Part shown: positions 7,815 through 16,232 of the stretch, one piece after another
Position numbering within the stretch: position 1 is the stretch's first letter
Layout of the letters: each line of letters begins with the position of its first letter
Assembly: GCA_036501845.1 (NCBI GenBank)
Contig: DASXZO010000085.1
Span: 1 to 32,180, forward strand
From: JBBREP01 sp036501845
GTDB lineage: Bacteria > Actinomycetota > Acidimicrobiia > IMCC26256 > PALSA-610
Length of the DNA stretch: 32,180 nt
Direction of reading: 5' to 3'
Program-made: the position numbers and the translations under genes
The notes under the pieces: model-generated
The model's input: the letters and a program-made list of their open reading frames with translations, nothing else
Database searches by the model: none
What the model was told of the DNA's origin: nothing

Positions 7815-9062
7815 TCAGTTGGCGCGGTCGCGGTAGTCGAACGCCACCTTGATCGCGCCGGTCTCGCCCTGGCATGCGATTGCCTCGAACGCGCCCCGCC
7901 AGTTATCGAGGTCGAAGGTGTGCGTGAGCATCCCGTCGAGGTCGACGCGGCCATCGCTCGCCAGTTCGAGGTAGTGGTCGATGCCGTGCTTGCGCACGCC
8001 GTTCACGTCCTCGAAGCCGAAGGCGTTGGAACCGACGAAGCAGATCTCCTTGAAGTAGAGCGGCGTGTCCTCCCAGAACGTGGGGCCGTGCACGCCGGCC
8101 TTCACGAGCGTGCCGCGCGCCTTCAGCACGCGCACACCCACTTCGAACGTCTCGCGCTTGCCCACCGTGTCGTACACCACGTCGATCGCGCCCGGGTAGG
8201 CCATCGGCAGCCCGTCACTCGGCTGCAGCACACCGCCTGACCACTCCGCGGCCTGCTCGATCACGGCCAGCGCCGGTTCGTGCGAGATGACAGTGGCGCC
8301 GAGCTTGCGCGCCATATCGGATTGTGCGCCGAACCGCGCGACCACGAGCACGTCAACATCCGGGTACAGCGCGCGCAGGATCGCGGTGGCGCAGGTGCCG
8401 AGCGCGCCGGCGCCGTACACCATCACCTTGCCCCCCGGCGGCGGCGGGTTGCGGGTGATGCCGTGCAGCATCACCGCGAACGGGTCGGCGAACACCGCGA
8501 CCTCGTCCGACATGCCGTCGGGCACCTTGAACAGCAACGAATCGTGCGCAGGCATCAGATCGGCGTAGCCACCGCTCGCGTCGCGTGACGTGCCGATGTG
8601 GATCCCTGGTGAGATCGGCGGCGCCGAAAACGACGCACACAACGAGTAGTCGCCGCGTTCGCACGCGGGACACACCGGAGACACGCCGCGCGGCCCGCAC
8701 GACAACCACGGATTGAGCACGACGCGGTCGCCCACCTCGAGACCCTCCGCGTCGGGGCCGAGTTCCACCACGTCGGCGACCACCTCGTGGCCGAGCACCT
8801 GTGGCAGCGAGAAGAAACCCTTCATCGGATTGTCGGGCGAGCGCGACTCGTCGCCGAAGTCCATGAAGATCTGTTTGGAATCCGAGCCGCAGATCCCGGT
8901 GAGGCGCGGTTTGGTGACCACCCAGTCGGACAGCAGCGGTCGCGGATCCGGATAGTCGCGATCGAGACGCGTCGGCGTCATCGCGAGCTTGCGCAGGAGC
9001 ACATTGTCTGTGTCAGGCACTTCGTGTGGTTCCGGGGCCACTCCGAACACAAGCGCACGCAC
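7815..9062 (-). CDS. Zinc-dependent alcohol dehydrogenase (MDR superfamily)
   Basis: A 415-residue medium-chain dehydrogenase/reductase. The catalytic-zinc region has ICGSD and the GHEVVADV motif; the structural-zinc loop carries four cysteines in CGPRGVSPVCPACERGDYSLC; the nucleotide-binding site is VYGAGALGTCA. It should oxidise an alcohol or reduce an aldehyde with NAD(P). I place the start at GTG 9062, because GGAGGTGCAGC lies directly upstream; the frame extends 29 codons further with unlikely sequence. It begins the minus-strand operon with the 164-aa protein and crotonase. It is longer than a standard ADH (about 350), with an extended N-terminal half containing a DFGDESRSPDNPMKG loop. 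Substrate unknown. Confidence 0.92.
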   Translation of the reverse strand: MRALVFGVAPEPHEVPDTDNVLLRKLAMTPTRLDRDYPDPRPLLSDWVVTKPRLTGICGSDSKQIFMDFGDESRSPDNPMKGFFSLPQVLGHEVVADVVELGPDAEGLEVGDRVVLNPWLSCGPRGVSPVCPACERGDYSLCASFSAPPISPGIHIGTSRDASGGYADLMPAHDSLLFKVPDGMSDEVAVFADPFAVMLHGITRNPPPPGGKVMVYGAGALGTCATAILRALYPDVDVLVVARFGAQSDMARKLGATVISHEPALAVIEQAAEWSGGVLQPSDGLPMAYPGAIDVVYDTVGKRETFEVGVRVLKARGTLVKAGVHGPTFWEDTPLYFKEICFVGSNAFGFEDVNGVRKHGIDHYLELASDGRVDLDGMLTHTFDLDNWRGAFEAIACQGETGAIKVAFDYRDRAN

Positions 9063-9172
9063 GCTGCACCTCCAGTTGTGTTGCCGTCGTGTGATCAGCG
9101 AAGGCGCAGCGTACGGCAATCGGCCCTGCCGAGTCCCGGCCGTGGTCACCGTCTACAGTCACCCGGACCCAA

Positions 9173-10273
9173 TTGTCGGGGCACTGCGAGGAGCCGTTGG
9201 TCGCCACTACCGAGAAACCCACGCTCGCGCTCATCCCGAAGCTGGCAGCCTGGAACGACCGCTATCACTGGCGGGCCGTACTCCTCACCGGTTACGTGAT
9301 CCTGGCGCTGGCGTCGCTTGGTTTCTCGGGTGTCCCCGTCGATCGCGAGCAGGTGGTGCTCGTGATCATGGGCGGGCTCGCACTGTCGTGCATCGGCCGG
9401 CCGGTGAGCGAGATGCTGCGCATCGCGTTCGACTGGCTGCCGTTCACGCTCGCGCTCGCGATCTACGACCTCGCGCGTGGTCTCGCAGCGCGCCTCGACC
9501 GGCCGATCTCGTACCGGTGGCAGATCTCGGTCGACAAGTTCTTGTTCCTCGGGCACGTGCCGGCCCAAGTGCTGCAACAGCACTTCTTCAGCTACACACA
9601 CATTCGCTGGTACGACGTCTTCGGCTCGGTCATCTACATGTCGTACTTCATCGTGCCGTTCGTCGTGGCGGGTTGCTTGTGGCGACGCGACTGGCCCGCG
9701 TGGCGCGCGTTCGCGACACGCTTCGTGGTGATCGCATTCGTGTCGGCGTTCTGGTTCGCGATCCAGCCCACTGCCCCGCCGTGGGCCGCCGCGCGCGACT
9801 CGCACAACACGCTGTTGCAGCTCGAACTGCGCGACGGCAAGCCCAAGAGCTCACGGGGCATGGAAGTGCTCGGTCTGCACCAGGCGACGAAGCTGGTGAA
9901 CAAGGGCCGGGCATCGTCGAACGACTACGCCGCCGTCCCGTCGCTGCACACCGGATTCTCGGTGCTCGTCGCGCTCACTCTCCTACCCCGCACCAAGCGA
10001 AAATGGCTGCGGTTCCTCATCATCTCCTATCCCGTGGCGATGGTGCTCACCCTCGTCTACAACGGCGAGCACTACGTGAGCGACACGCTGATCGGCGCCA
10101 CCGTGGTGATACTCATCAGTTGGGCGGAGCTAGCCACGCGCGCCCGAAGACAGGCGTATTGGGAGCGCCTGTCGGCCGAGCATTGGCCGAAGCTCGCCGC
10201 GCGCCTCGCGCCGCCCGGCACCGAAGAGCGCCAGCGGGCCGCAGACCTCGCGGCCGCCGCGTCCGAGGTCTAA
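9173..10273 (+). CDS. PAP2-superfamily membrane protein (phosphatase / inositol-phosphotransferase-like)
   Basis: An integral membrane protein of about 366 residues with some six transmembrane segments, of the PAP2 superfamily that includes lipid phosphatases and the AUR1/inositol-phosphorylceramide synthase group. Motifs in order: PTAPPW, then VPSLHTGFS (catalytic His of C2), then NGEHYVSDTLIGA (C3, His nucleophile and Asp). A preceding C1-like lysine region lies before PTAPPW. It probably acts on a lipid or polyprenyl phosphate at the outer membrane face. The start is uncertain: TTG 9173 (shown), or TTG 9197, which has GAGGAG just 3 nt upstream. A TACAGT at 9154-9159 may be its -10 box. It converges on the topoisomerase gene, leaving a 4-nt gap. 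Confidence 0.87.
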   Translation: MSGHCEEPLVATTEKPTLALIPKLAAWNDRYHWRAVLLTGYVILALASLGFSGVPVDREQVVLVIMGGLALSCIGRPVSEMLRIAFDWLPFTLALAIYDLARGLAARLDRPISYRWQISVDKFLFLGHVPAQVLQQHFFSYTHIRWYDVFGSVIYMSYFIVPFVVAGCLWRRDWPAWRAFATRFVVIAFVSAFWFAIQPTAPPWAAARDSHNTLLQLELRDGKPKSSRGMEVLGLHQATKLVNKGRASSNDYAAVPSLHTGFSVLVALTLLPRTKRKWLRFLIISYPVAMVLTLVYNGEHYVSDTLIGATVVILISWAELATRARRQAYWERLSAEHWPKLAARLAPPGTEERQRAADLAAAASEV

Positions 10274-10277
10274 CCGT

Positions 10278-12719
10278 TCAGTCGGCCGCGTCGTCGGCGG
10301 TCATGCTCGACTGTGACGCGCCCGCGGCAATGTGGCGCACGGCGCCGTCGGGCACGGGAGCCTTGGGCAACGCCGCGTCGCGCGCCACGAGCTTGATCTC
10401 GGTGCCGGGCACCACCGCCGCGGCCGCGTCGAGCAGGAACACCATGCGCTCGGCCACCGGCGCCACGCCCACAAGCACACCGCGCTTGCGCTCGGGCTTC
10501 ACCACACGCACGCCGGTGCCGCCGCGCGCTTGCACGGGAAGCTCGTCGGCGCGTACCCGCTTGGCGTAGCCGGCGTCGGTGGCGAGCACCACGATCTCCT
10601 CGTGCGCCACCGCGCACGCGCCCACCACCGTGTCGTCGCCGCGCAACTTCATGCCGCGCATTCCGCCCGCGCCGCGCCCGGTGGGGCGCACCTCGCTTTC
10701 CACGAAGCGGATGCCGTAGCCGTCGCGGCTCACCGCGAACACCTCGAAGTCGTCCCAGCCCGGGAACACGGCGACGACGTGATCGCCCGCGGCGAGCTTC
10801 ATCGCGGCGATGCCCATCGACCGGCCCGAAGCCTCGGCGAACTCGGCGAGCAATGTGCGCTTCACCGCACCCTGTGCGCTGACGAACACCACGTGCTCGT
10901 GCTCGGCCGCGACCGCGGCGTCGATCACGCCCACGACGCGTTCGCCCTCCGCGAACTGGAACAGGTTCGGGATCGCGGTGAGCCGGGCCTTCGGCAGGTC
11001 GTGACACGCAGCGCGGTACGCACGGCCGTGCGTCGTGAACACGAGCAGAGCCCCGAGCGCGGTGGTGTCAACGATTTGCGCCACACCGTCGGCGTCACCG
11101 GGATCGGCAACCTTGGCGCCGCGGCCCCGCGCCGACCGCGCCTGCACGTAGCCGCGCGCCGTCACGGTGACGATAAGCGGCTCGTCGTCGACGAGCTCGG
11201 CCGCGCTGATCTCGCCGGTGTCGTCGCCGACGATCTGCGTGCGGCGCGCGCACTGGAAGCTGTCGCGCACCGCGGTGAGCTCCTCGGCGATCAGTGCCAT
11301 CAAGGTGGCCCGCTCGGCGAGCACCTTCTTGAGATCGCGGATCGTGTTGCGCAGCTCTTTCTGCTCGGCGAGCAGCTCGTCGCGCCCGAGCTGGGTGAGA
11401 CGGCCGAGCATGAGATCGAGGATGTGGTTCGCCTGGATCTCGGAGAACTCGAACGGCTTCGCCATCAGCGCGGTGCGGGCCGTGCCGCGATCCTTCGACG
11501 CGCGGATCGTCTTGATGATCGCGTCGATCATGTCGACCGCGCGCACGAGACCATCGACGATGTGCAGCCGCGCCTCGGCCTTCTCGAGCCGGTAGCGGGT
11601 GCGGCGCGTGACCACCACGACCTGATGGTCGATCCAGTGCTGCAACGCTTCCTGCAGGTTGAGCGTGCGCGGCACACCGTCGACGAGGGCGACCGTGTTG
11701 ATGGCGAAACTCACCTGTGCCGGTGTGTGCTTGAACAGGTTGTTGAGCACCACCTGCTCGTTGGCGTCGGCACGCAGCTCGATCACGAGCCGTGTGGCAC
11801 CCTGGCCTGATTCGTTGCGGATGTCGCGCACGCCGTCGATGCGGCCGTTCTCCACCGCTTCGGCAAGCTTCCCGGCGATCGCGTCGACGCTCGTCTGATA
11901 CGGGATCTGGCTGATCACGATCGCCTGGCCGCGGCGCGTCGCCTCCATGCTCGTGACCGCGCGCACGCGAATGGTGCCGCGGCCCGTGCGGTACGCGTCC
12001 TTGATGCCTTCGGAGCCCATGATGAGCCCGCCGGTGGGGAAATCGGGGCCCTTCACCGAGCGCATGAGCTCGGCCAGGCTCGTATCGGGTTTGCGGATCA
12101 GCTTCAGCGCCGCGCCGCACACCTCCCCCAGGTTGTGCGGCGGGATGCTGGTGGCCATGCCTACGGCGATGCCGTGGATGCCGTTCACGAGCAGGTTCGG
12201 GAACCGGCCGGGAAGCACCTGAGGTTCTTCGTCGGCGCCGTCGTAGTTCGGCTGGAAGTCGACGGTGCCCTCGTCGATACCGGCGAGCAGCTCCATCGCG
12301 ACGGCACTCAGCCGGCACTCGGTGTAGCGCGACGCGGCGGGCGGGTCGCTCGGCGAACCGAAGTTGCCGTGCTTGTCGACGAGCGGGTGCGAGAGCGCGA
12401 AATCCTGGCCCATCCGCACGAGCGCGTCGTAGATGGCGGAGTCGCCGTGCGGGTGGAATCGACCCATCACGTCGCCGACGACCCGGGCGCATTTCACGAA
12501 CGGACGGTCGGGACGCAGCCCGCTGTCGTGCATGGCCCAGAGGATGCGGCGATGCACAGGCTTCAGGCCGTCGCGCGCGTCGGGCAGTGCGCGCGACACG
12601 ATGACGCTCATCGAGTAGTCGAGATACGACGACTCGACCTCTTCCGCGAGCGTGCGGCTCACGACCGGTGCGGCGAAGAGCGTGTCGCCGGACGCAGCGG
12701 GTGACTTGCGACGGGCCAT
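10278..12719 (-). CDS. parC: Type IIA DNA topoisomerase subunit A (ParC/GyrA family)
   Basis: An 813-residue DNA-breaking subunit. The winged-helix/tower region has the catalytic tyrosine at Tyr132 in SRYTECRL, and the quinolone-contact segment is HPHGDSAIYD with Ser94 and Asp98. The C-terminal half has the repeated blades of the DNA-wrapping propeller. The canonical GyrA box (QRRGGRG-like) is not recognisable; the nearest strings are RSARGRGAKV and QARGGTGVR, so a topoisomerase IV-type decatenase is more likely than a supercoiling gyrase. The matching B subunit is 12 kb away and no dnaA, dnaN or recF is nearby, which also argues against the origin-linked gyrase pair. The start is ATG 12719, preceded by a -10 box at 7-nt spacing. 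Confidence 0.9.
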   Translation of the reverse strand: MARRKSPAASGDTLFAAPVVSRTLAEEVESSYLDYSMSVIVSRALPDARDGLKPVHRRILWAMHDSGLRPDRPFVKCARVVGDVMGRFHPHGDSAIYDALVRMGQDFALSHPLVDKHGNFGSPSDPPAASRYTECRLSAVAMELLAGIDEGTVDFQPNYDGADEEPQVLPGRFPNLLVNGIHGIAVGMATSIPPHNLGEVCGAALKLIRKPDTSLAELMRSVKGPDFPTGGLIMGSEGIKDAYRTGRGTIRVRAVTSMEATRRGQAIVISQIPYQTSVDAIAGKLAEAVENGRIDGVRDIRNESGQGATRLVIELRADANEQVVLNNLFKHTPAQVSFAINTVALVDGVPRTLNLQEALQHWIDHQVVVVTRRTRYRLEKAEARLHIVDGLVRAVDMIDAIIKTIRASKDRGTARTALMAKPFEFSEIQANHILDLMLGRLTQLGRDELLAEQKELRNTIRDLKKVLAERATLMALIAEELTAVRDSFQCARRTQIVGDDTGEISAAELVDDEPLIVTVTARGYVQARSARGRGAKVADPGDADGVAQIVDTTALGALLVFTTHGRAYRAACHDLPKARLTAIPNLFQFAEGERVVGVIDAAVAAEHEHVVFVSAQGAVKRTLLAEFAEASGRSMGIAAMKLAAGDHVVAVFPGWDDFEVFAVSRDGYGIRFVESEVRPTGRGAGGMRGMKLRGDDTVVGACAVAHEEIVVLATDAGYAKRVRADELPVQARGGTGVRVVKPERKRGVLVGVAPVAERMVFLLDAAAAVVPGTEIKLVARDAALPKAPVPDGAVRHIAAGASQSSMTADDAAD

Positions 12720-12726
12720 GAAGGCG

Positions 12727-12732
12727 ACGCTA
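12727..12732 (-). promoter_or_regulatory. -10 box TAGCGT of the topoisomerase A gene
   Basis: On the minus strand TAGCGT is followed by 7 nt and the ATG at 12719, with no ribosome-binding site, as for a leaderless mRNA. It lies back-to-back with the exporter promoter. Confidence 0.5.
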
Positions 12733-12766
12733 CGTGAAGGTCGCGACACCGCCGCGGCACTCGCCG

Positions 12767-12772
12767 TAGCCT
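12767..12772 (+). promoter_or_regulatory. -10 box TAGCCT of the MFS exporter gene
   Basis: TAGCCT lies 9 nt before the GTG at 12782 and no ribosome-binding site is visible. Probable leaderless start. Confidence 0.4.
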
Positions 12773-12781
12773 GGCGGTGCT

Positions 12782-14131
12782 GTGAGCGACGTGAGCACAG
12801 GGCCCGGGACGGCCAAGCGAACCGGGAAGAAGATCCGGCTCGGGCCTGGGTTCCGCCGGCTCTGGACGGGTGCCGCGGTCTCGAACATCGGCGACGGTCT
12901 GCTCATCGTGGCCATGCCACTCCTCGCCGAACAACTCACGCGGCATCACGGCAGCGCCGGGTCGAGCGCGGTGCTCGTGACCGGCATCGTCACGATGCGC
13001 TACGCGGCGTGGCTCCTGCTCGGACTGATCGGCGGCGTCGTCGCCGACCGTACCGACCGCCAACGCGTGATGGTGTACGTGGACTTGGCGCGCACCATCG
13101 CGGTCGGTGCGCTGGGCGTGACCATCGTGATGGGCACACCGCCGATCGCGTTGCTCTGGATCACCGCGTTCCTGCTCGGCTGCGGCGAGGTGTTCTTCGA
13201 CACGTCGGCCGAGGCGATGTTGCCCAACGTCGTCTCGGAGGACCTGCTCGAGCGGGCCAACTCACGGCTGTACGTGACCCAATCGGTTGCCGTCGACCTC
13301 CTCGGGCCGACGATCGGGGCCTTTCTCTTCGCCGCGGCCGCGTCGCTCCCCTTCCTGCTCGACTCGTGGTCGTTCCTTGCGTCGGCGATGGTCGTGCTCA
13401 CGTTGCGGGGCTCCTTCCGGCCGAAGCAACAGCATGCCGACGCCGACGCCGACGCCGATGCCGATGCCGATGCCGACGCCGGCGCAACCCAACAGCCCGT
13501 GACCTCCGTGCGCGCAGCGATCGCCGAGGGCTGGCACTACGCGCGCGGGCACCGGCTACTGCGGTCGTTGATCGTGCTCGGAGCCGCGTGGAACTTCTTC
13601 GCCGTCGGCTCCGAATCCACCACCGTGCTGTTCGCCAAACGCGGGCTGCACATGAGCGACGGCGCGTTCGGCCTCACGTGGGCCGGGTTCGCGGTGGGCG
13701 GCGTGATCGCGGCGTGGCTGACCGAACGCATCGTCGATCGATTCGGCCCGGGCCACACAATCCTCGCCACGTTCCTGCTGGGTGGCATCGCCGGCACCAC
13801 CGCGGCGCTCTCACACAACGCCGTCGTGTTCGCGTTCGGGTTCGGGTGCAGCTTCGCGGCGGGAACGGCGGCAAGCATCGTGGTGGTCACGCTGCGCCAG
13901 CAACTCGTGCCCGACGCGCTGCGCGGGCGCGTCTCGGCGATGTTTCGCGTCGTCATCTTCGCGTCGGCTGGGCTCGGCGCGCTCGTGATGGGCTTCCTCG
14001 TGCAGGCAGTCGGACTGCGAGCGCCGCTCTGGGCACTCGCGGCCGCGGGCTTCGCGTTGTTCGTGGCGGCGATGGGCGAGGTGAACAACCGCACCATCGC
14101 GGCCGCACTCGCACAGGCCTCGTCTCAGTAG
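12782..14131 (+). CDS. MFS transporter, macrolide/multidrug exporter-like
   Basis: A 449-residue major facilitator with twelve predicted membrane segments in two halves. The loop after segment 2 contains the basic GGVVADRTDRQRVM motif that matches the MFS motif A. The N-terminus (FRRLWTGAAVSNIGDGL) and the second-half LVPDALRGRVSAMFR segment resemble the MefA/Tet(V)-like export group (MFS_3). The cytoplasmic loop between the halves, about residues 219-232, consists of alternating Ala-Asp encoded by a hexanucleotide tandem repeat. The start is GTG 12782, probably leaderless. The substrate is unknown. The stop overlaps the convergent FG-GAP gene by 7 nt. Confidence 0.88.
   Translation: MSDVSTGPGTAKRTGKKIRLGPGFRRLWTGAAVSNIGDGLLIVAMPLLAEQLTRHHGSAGSSAVLVTGIVTMRYAAWLLLGLIGGVVADRTDRQRVMVYVDLARTIAVGALGVTIVMGTPPIALLWITAFLLGCGEVFFDTSAEAMLPNVVSEDLLERANSRLYVTQSVAVDLLGPTIGAFLFAAAASLPFLLDSWSFLASAMVVLTLRGSFRPKQQHADADADADADADADAGATQQPVTSVRAAIAEGWHYARGHRLLRSLIVLGAAWNFFAVGSESTTVLFAKRGLHMSDGAFGLTWAGFAVGGVIAAWLTERIVDRFGPGHTILATFLLGGIAGTTAALSHNAVVFAFGFGCSFAAGTAASIVVVTLRQQLVPDALRGRVSAMFRVVIFASAGLGALVMGFLVQAVGLRAPLWALAAAGFALFVAAMGEVNNRTIAAALAQASSQ
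13436..13483 (+). repeat. Hexanucleotide tandem repeat (GCCGAY)7 inside the MFS gene
   Basis: Seven consecutive copies of GCCGAC/GCCGAT followed by GCCGGC, encoding (Ala-Asp)7-Ala-Gly in the central cytoplasmic loop. The unit is 6 bp, so gain or loss of copies keeps the frame. Confidence 0.9.
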
Positions 14132-15735
14132 TCGAAGCCGCCGAGGTGGCCGCTTGCATACGGGGTGCCTCCGAGCGAGTTGGCCGTGAACAGCTGGTCG
14201 TTCGTCGCCAGGCCGGCACCGGAGCTGTAGAACACCTGCATGGCGCCGGCATCAGTGTGGCCGCTCAGGTCGAGGAACGGTACCGACACCGCAAGATCGT
14301 CCTTGCCGTTGCCGCTCCAGTCGCCGCCCCGAACGAGCGCGCCGAACTCTTCATCCTCGCCGGCGGGACCGATCATCCCGGCGGTGTCGCGGTCGACCGT
14401 GAAGCCACCCGAGCGCGACAGGCGGCCGCCGACGTTGTGGAGCACCACCACCTCGCCCGCAGTCGCATGACCGCCGATACTGCGACCTTCCACGCCGATC
14501 GCGAGGTCGGGACGGCCGTCGCCGTCGAAGTCGAACGCCGAGAAGCTCGAACCGAAATAGTCGTGGGCCGCGGGCGACTGACCGACCGTGGTGTTGCTCA
14601 CCAGATAGATGAGCGCACCGTCGGCCGTGAGCCCGTGTGCGCTGCCGTACAGCACCGTCGCGGCCCCGATGCTGGCAGTCGAGCCCTGGCTCTCACTCGG
14701 CGCGCCGATCACGAGCTCGGATCGCCCGTCGCCGTTGATGTCGAGCGCGCCAAGTGTGGCGCCGAACTGATCGTTGTTCTCGCTCGAGTCGGGGATGCCC
14801 GACGTGTCTTCGGTCCACGTCTGGCCACCCGTGCCCGTGAGGCCTACCGAGCTGCCCCGCAGGATGTCGACGGCACCGGCACCGGGTTGGCCCGCCACGT
14901 CCTTGTCGGGCGCGCCCACTGCGAGGTCGGCGTAGTGGTCGCCCTCGAAGTCACCGACCGCCAGGGTGTTGCCGAACTCGTCGTCAGTGTCCGCGCCACC
15001 GTGGAGCCCTGGTGTCGTCTCGGTGAACTCTTTCGGCAGCAACGGTGCCGCGTGGGACAACCCACTTGCCGTGCCGAACAGTTCGAATACCGCGCCGGCG
15101 ATGTTGGCAGAACCCACGTGCTGGCCGTACGCCCCGATCGCAAGGTCGGCGCGTCCGTCGTGGTTGAAGTCTCCCGCCGCGACCGAATAGCCGAAGTATT
15201 GGAACGGAGCCGCGGTCGCAGGCATCCCGCTCGTTGCCTCGTTGAAGAACTGGGCATTCGAGGTGACGAGCCCCGAGGCCGAGCCGTACAGCACGACGAC
15301 AGCACCGGAATGCGATTGACCGTTGATGGTCTTGCCCACGGCACCGATCGCCAGATCGTCGTAGCCGTCGCCGTTGAAGTCGCCGGTGGTCCACGAGAAA
15401 CCGAGATTGTCGTCGGCGCCCGACGATGCGCCGCGCCCGATCGATGCCTCGGTGAAGTACTGGTGGTGGTTCCCGGTGTTGGCACCGTGCGCGCCGCCGT
15501 AGAGCACCCAGAGTCCGCCCGCCGCCTGCGCGCCGGCAACGTTGTCGCCTTGGGCGCTCACCACCAGGTCGGCATAACCGTCGTGGTTGAAGTCCGGACG
15601 GTGCACGGCCACGGCCGCGGGCCGTGCTGTTGCGCGCGCAGTGCGTTGAGCGGCGCGCGGGTGTGCTTGTGCGGGGCTGGTCGCGGCGAGGAGGATCGCG
15701 GCAACGCCCGCCATCGCAAGTGGAGTACGGATCAT
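14125..15735 (-). CDS. Secreted FG-GAP / integrin-alpha-like beta-propeller protein
   Basis: A 536-residue exported protein. From ATG 15735 there is a signal peptide (MIRTPLAMAGVAAILLAA) with likely cleavage after AQA. The rest is a seven-bladed propeller of FG-GAP repeats, each with a calcium-binding loop of the type D-x-N-x-D-G-x-x-D: DFNHDGYAD, DFNGDGYDD, DFNHDGRAD, DFEGDHYAD, DINGDGRSE, DFDGDGRPD and DWSGNGKDD. Most blades also carry an FG(Y/S/A) turn and VLYGSA-type strand. Such proteins sit on the cell surface or are released and bind ligands or other cells. No C-terminal anchor is visible. The gene converges on and overlaps the MFS exporter by 7 nt. Confidence 0.9.
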   Translation of the reverse strand: MIRTPLAMAGVAAILLAATSPAQAHPRAAQRTARATARPAAVAVHRPDFNHDGYADLVVSAQGDNVAGAQAAGGLWVLYGGAHGANTGNHHQYFTEASIGRGASSGADDNLGFSWTTGDFNGDGYDDLAIGAVGKTINGQSHSGAVVVLYGSASGLVTSNAQFFNEATSGMPATAAPFQYFGYSVAAGDFNHDGRADLAIGAYGQHVGSANIAGAVFELFGTASGLSHAAPLLPKEFTETTPGLHGGADTDDEFGNTLAVGDFEGDHYADLAVGAPDKDVAGQPGAGAVDILRGSSVGLTGTGGQTWTEDTSGIPDSSENNDQFGATLGALDINGDGRSELVIGAPSESQGSTASIGAATVLYGSAHGLTADGALIYLVSNTTVGQSPAAHDYFGSSFSAFDFDGDGRPDLAIGVEGRSIGGHATAGEVVVLHNVGGRLSRSGGFTVDRDTAGMIGPAGEDEEFGALVRGGDWSGNGKDDLAVSVPFLDLSGHTDAGAMQVFYSSGAGLATNDQLFTANSLGGTPYASGHLGGFDY

Positions 15736-16021
15736 TGGCACAGGATGTCGCAGCGCTGATCCGGCCGTCAACGTACCGGTGCGCCCAGGCCGGGCCTACG
15801 GGCGGCGGCCCGACCTGGACGCGATTACTGCGCTCAACCCCGCCAGGAGTGTGCGCGGCCGCGCGCTGGCGGCACCCGTCGTTGGCGCAATCCTGCGGGA
15901 GACCCCCTAGGGGCAACCTCACCCTCGGGGTTACTTTTCGGTTACCTCGCCCTCGGCGCTCGTTGCCCCGCAACACGTGCCTTGCTGTGGGCGACGGCCA
16001 TTCCCCCACGCGGGATAGGTA
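15736..16021. other. Gene-free region upstream of the FG-GAP gene and the first mini-gene
   Basis: No convincing protein gene is seen here; together with the leader to 16129 the gap is about 390 bases. It holds a long hairpin (15785-15818), the small palindrome CCCCTAGGGG (15904-15913), a 13-nt direct repeat (ACCTCACCCTCGG at 15916-15928 and ACCTCGCCCTCGG at 15944-15956) and GGTTACC at 15940, the reverse complement of the GGTAACC that heads both mini-gene leaders. The density of symmetric elements suggests a regulatory region for the surface protein, the mini-genes or both. Confidence 0.5.
15785..15818. other. Long imperfect hairpin upstream of the FG-GAP gene
   Basis: CCAGG-C-CGGGCC pairs with GGCCCG-A-CCTGG around a 10-nt loop: 11 pairs with one mismatch. 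No T-run follows on either strand, so it is more likely a leader structure or operator than an intrinsic terminator. It lies about 50 nt upstream of the FG-GAP start codon. Confidence 0.5.
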
Positions 16022-16053
16022 GGTAACCAAAGACTTGCCCGCCGGGGCATCAC
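16022..16053 (+). promoter_or_regulatory. Conserved upstream element of mini-gene 1
   Basis: Begins GGTAACC and ends CATCAC, and aligns with 16233-16263 at 24 of 31 positions with one gap. It starts 108 nt before the mini-gene 1 ATG; the second copy starts 96 nt before its ATG. Probably a promoter, operator or conserved leader duplicated with the gene. Confidence 0.55.
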
Positions 16054-16129
16054 TGCGAACGGCCAACTCCTGGATGATCAGTACATCAAACAGTTCGTCT
16101 GGGGCTGGCGAGTTCGAGGAGGTGCAGCA

Positions 16130-16162
16130 ATGAGCCGTCGTAAGGGCAACCGCTGGGACTAG
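16130..16162 (+). CDS. Ten-codon peptide gene 1 (MSRRKGNRWD)
   Basis: A reading frame of ten codons plus TAG, with a strong ribosome-binding site (GAGGAGGTGCAGCA before ATG). An almost identical peptide, MIRRKGNRWD, is encoded 199 nt downstream. Between the two, four codons differ: three only at the third base (CGT/CGC, CGT/CGC, CGC/CGG) and one by replacement (Ser/Ile), the pattern expected when the protein, not the RNA, is constrained. Each gene is followed by a GC-rich hairpin and shares an upstream element. I know of no family. The peptide is cationic, has a single Trp and no signal sequence. It could be a signalling peptide, RiPP precursor or intracellular effector. A classical attenuation leader is unlikely, since no plus-strand gene follows closely. 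Confidence 0.7.
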   Translation: MSRRKGNRWD

Positions 16163-16190
16163 GTCCTACGAAACACGAACGTCGCTGAAC

Positions 16191-16215
16191 GGGCGCTCTG
16201 CGAGACAGGGCGCCC
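16191..16215 (+). terminator. Hairpin after mini-gene 1
   Basis: GGGCGCTCT pairs with AGGGCGCCC around a 7-nt loop (nine pairs, one G-U). It begins 28 nt after the stop. The following TGTTCG is only weakly U-rich, so it would be an actinobacterial-style terminator. Confidence 0.5.
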
Positions 16216-16232
16216 TGTTCGCGCCTCTGACC

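Noticed and set aside
12652..15759. A 1035-codon open frame on the plus strand across the MFS and FG-GAP genes
   Set aside because: Arginine/alanine-rich shadow frame over two well-supported genes; it has no recognisable domain. Long antisense frames are common in GC-rich DNA.
16130..16162. Mini-gene 1 as an attenuation leader peptide
   Set aside because: There is no run of one amino-acid codon, and no biosynthetic gene follows on the same strand; a stand-alone gene fits better. An RNA-only role is not excluded.
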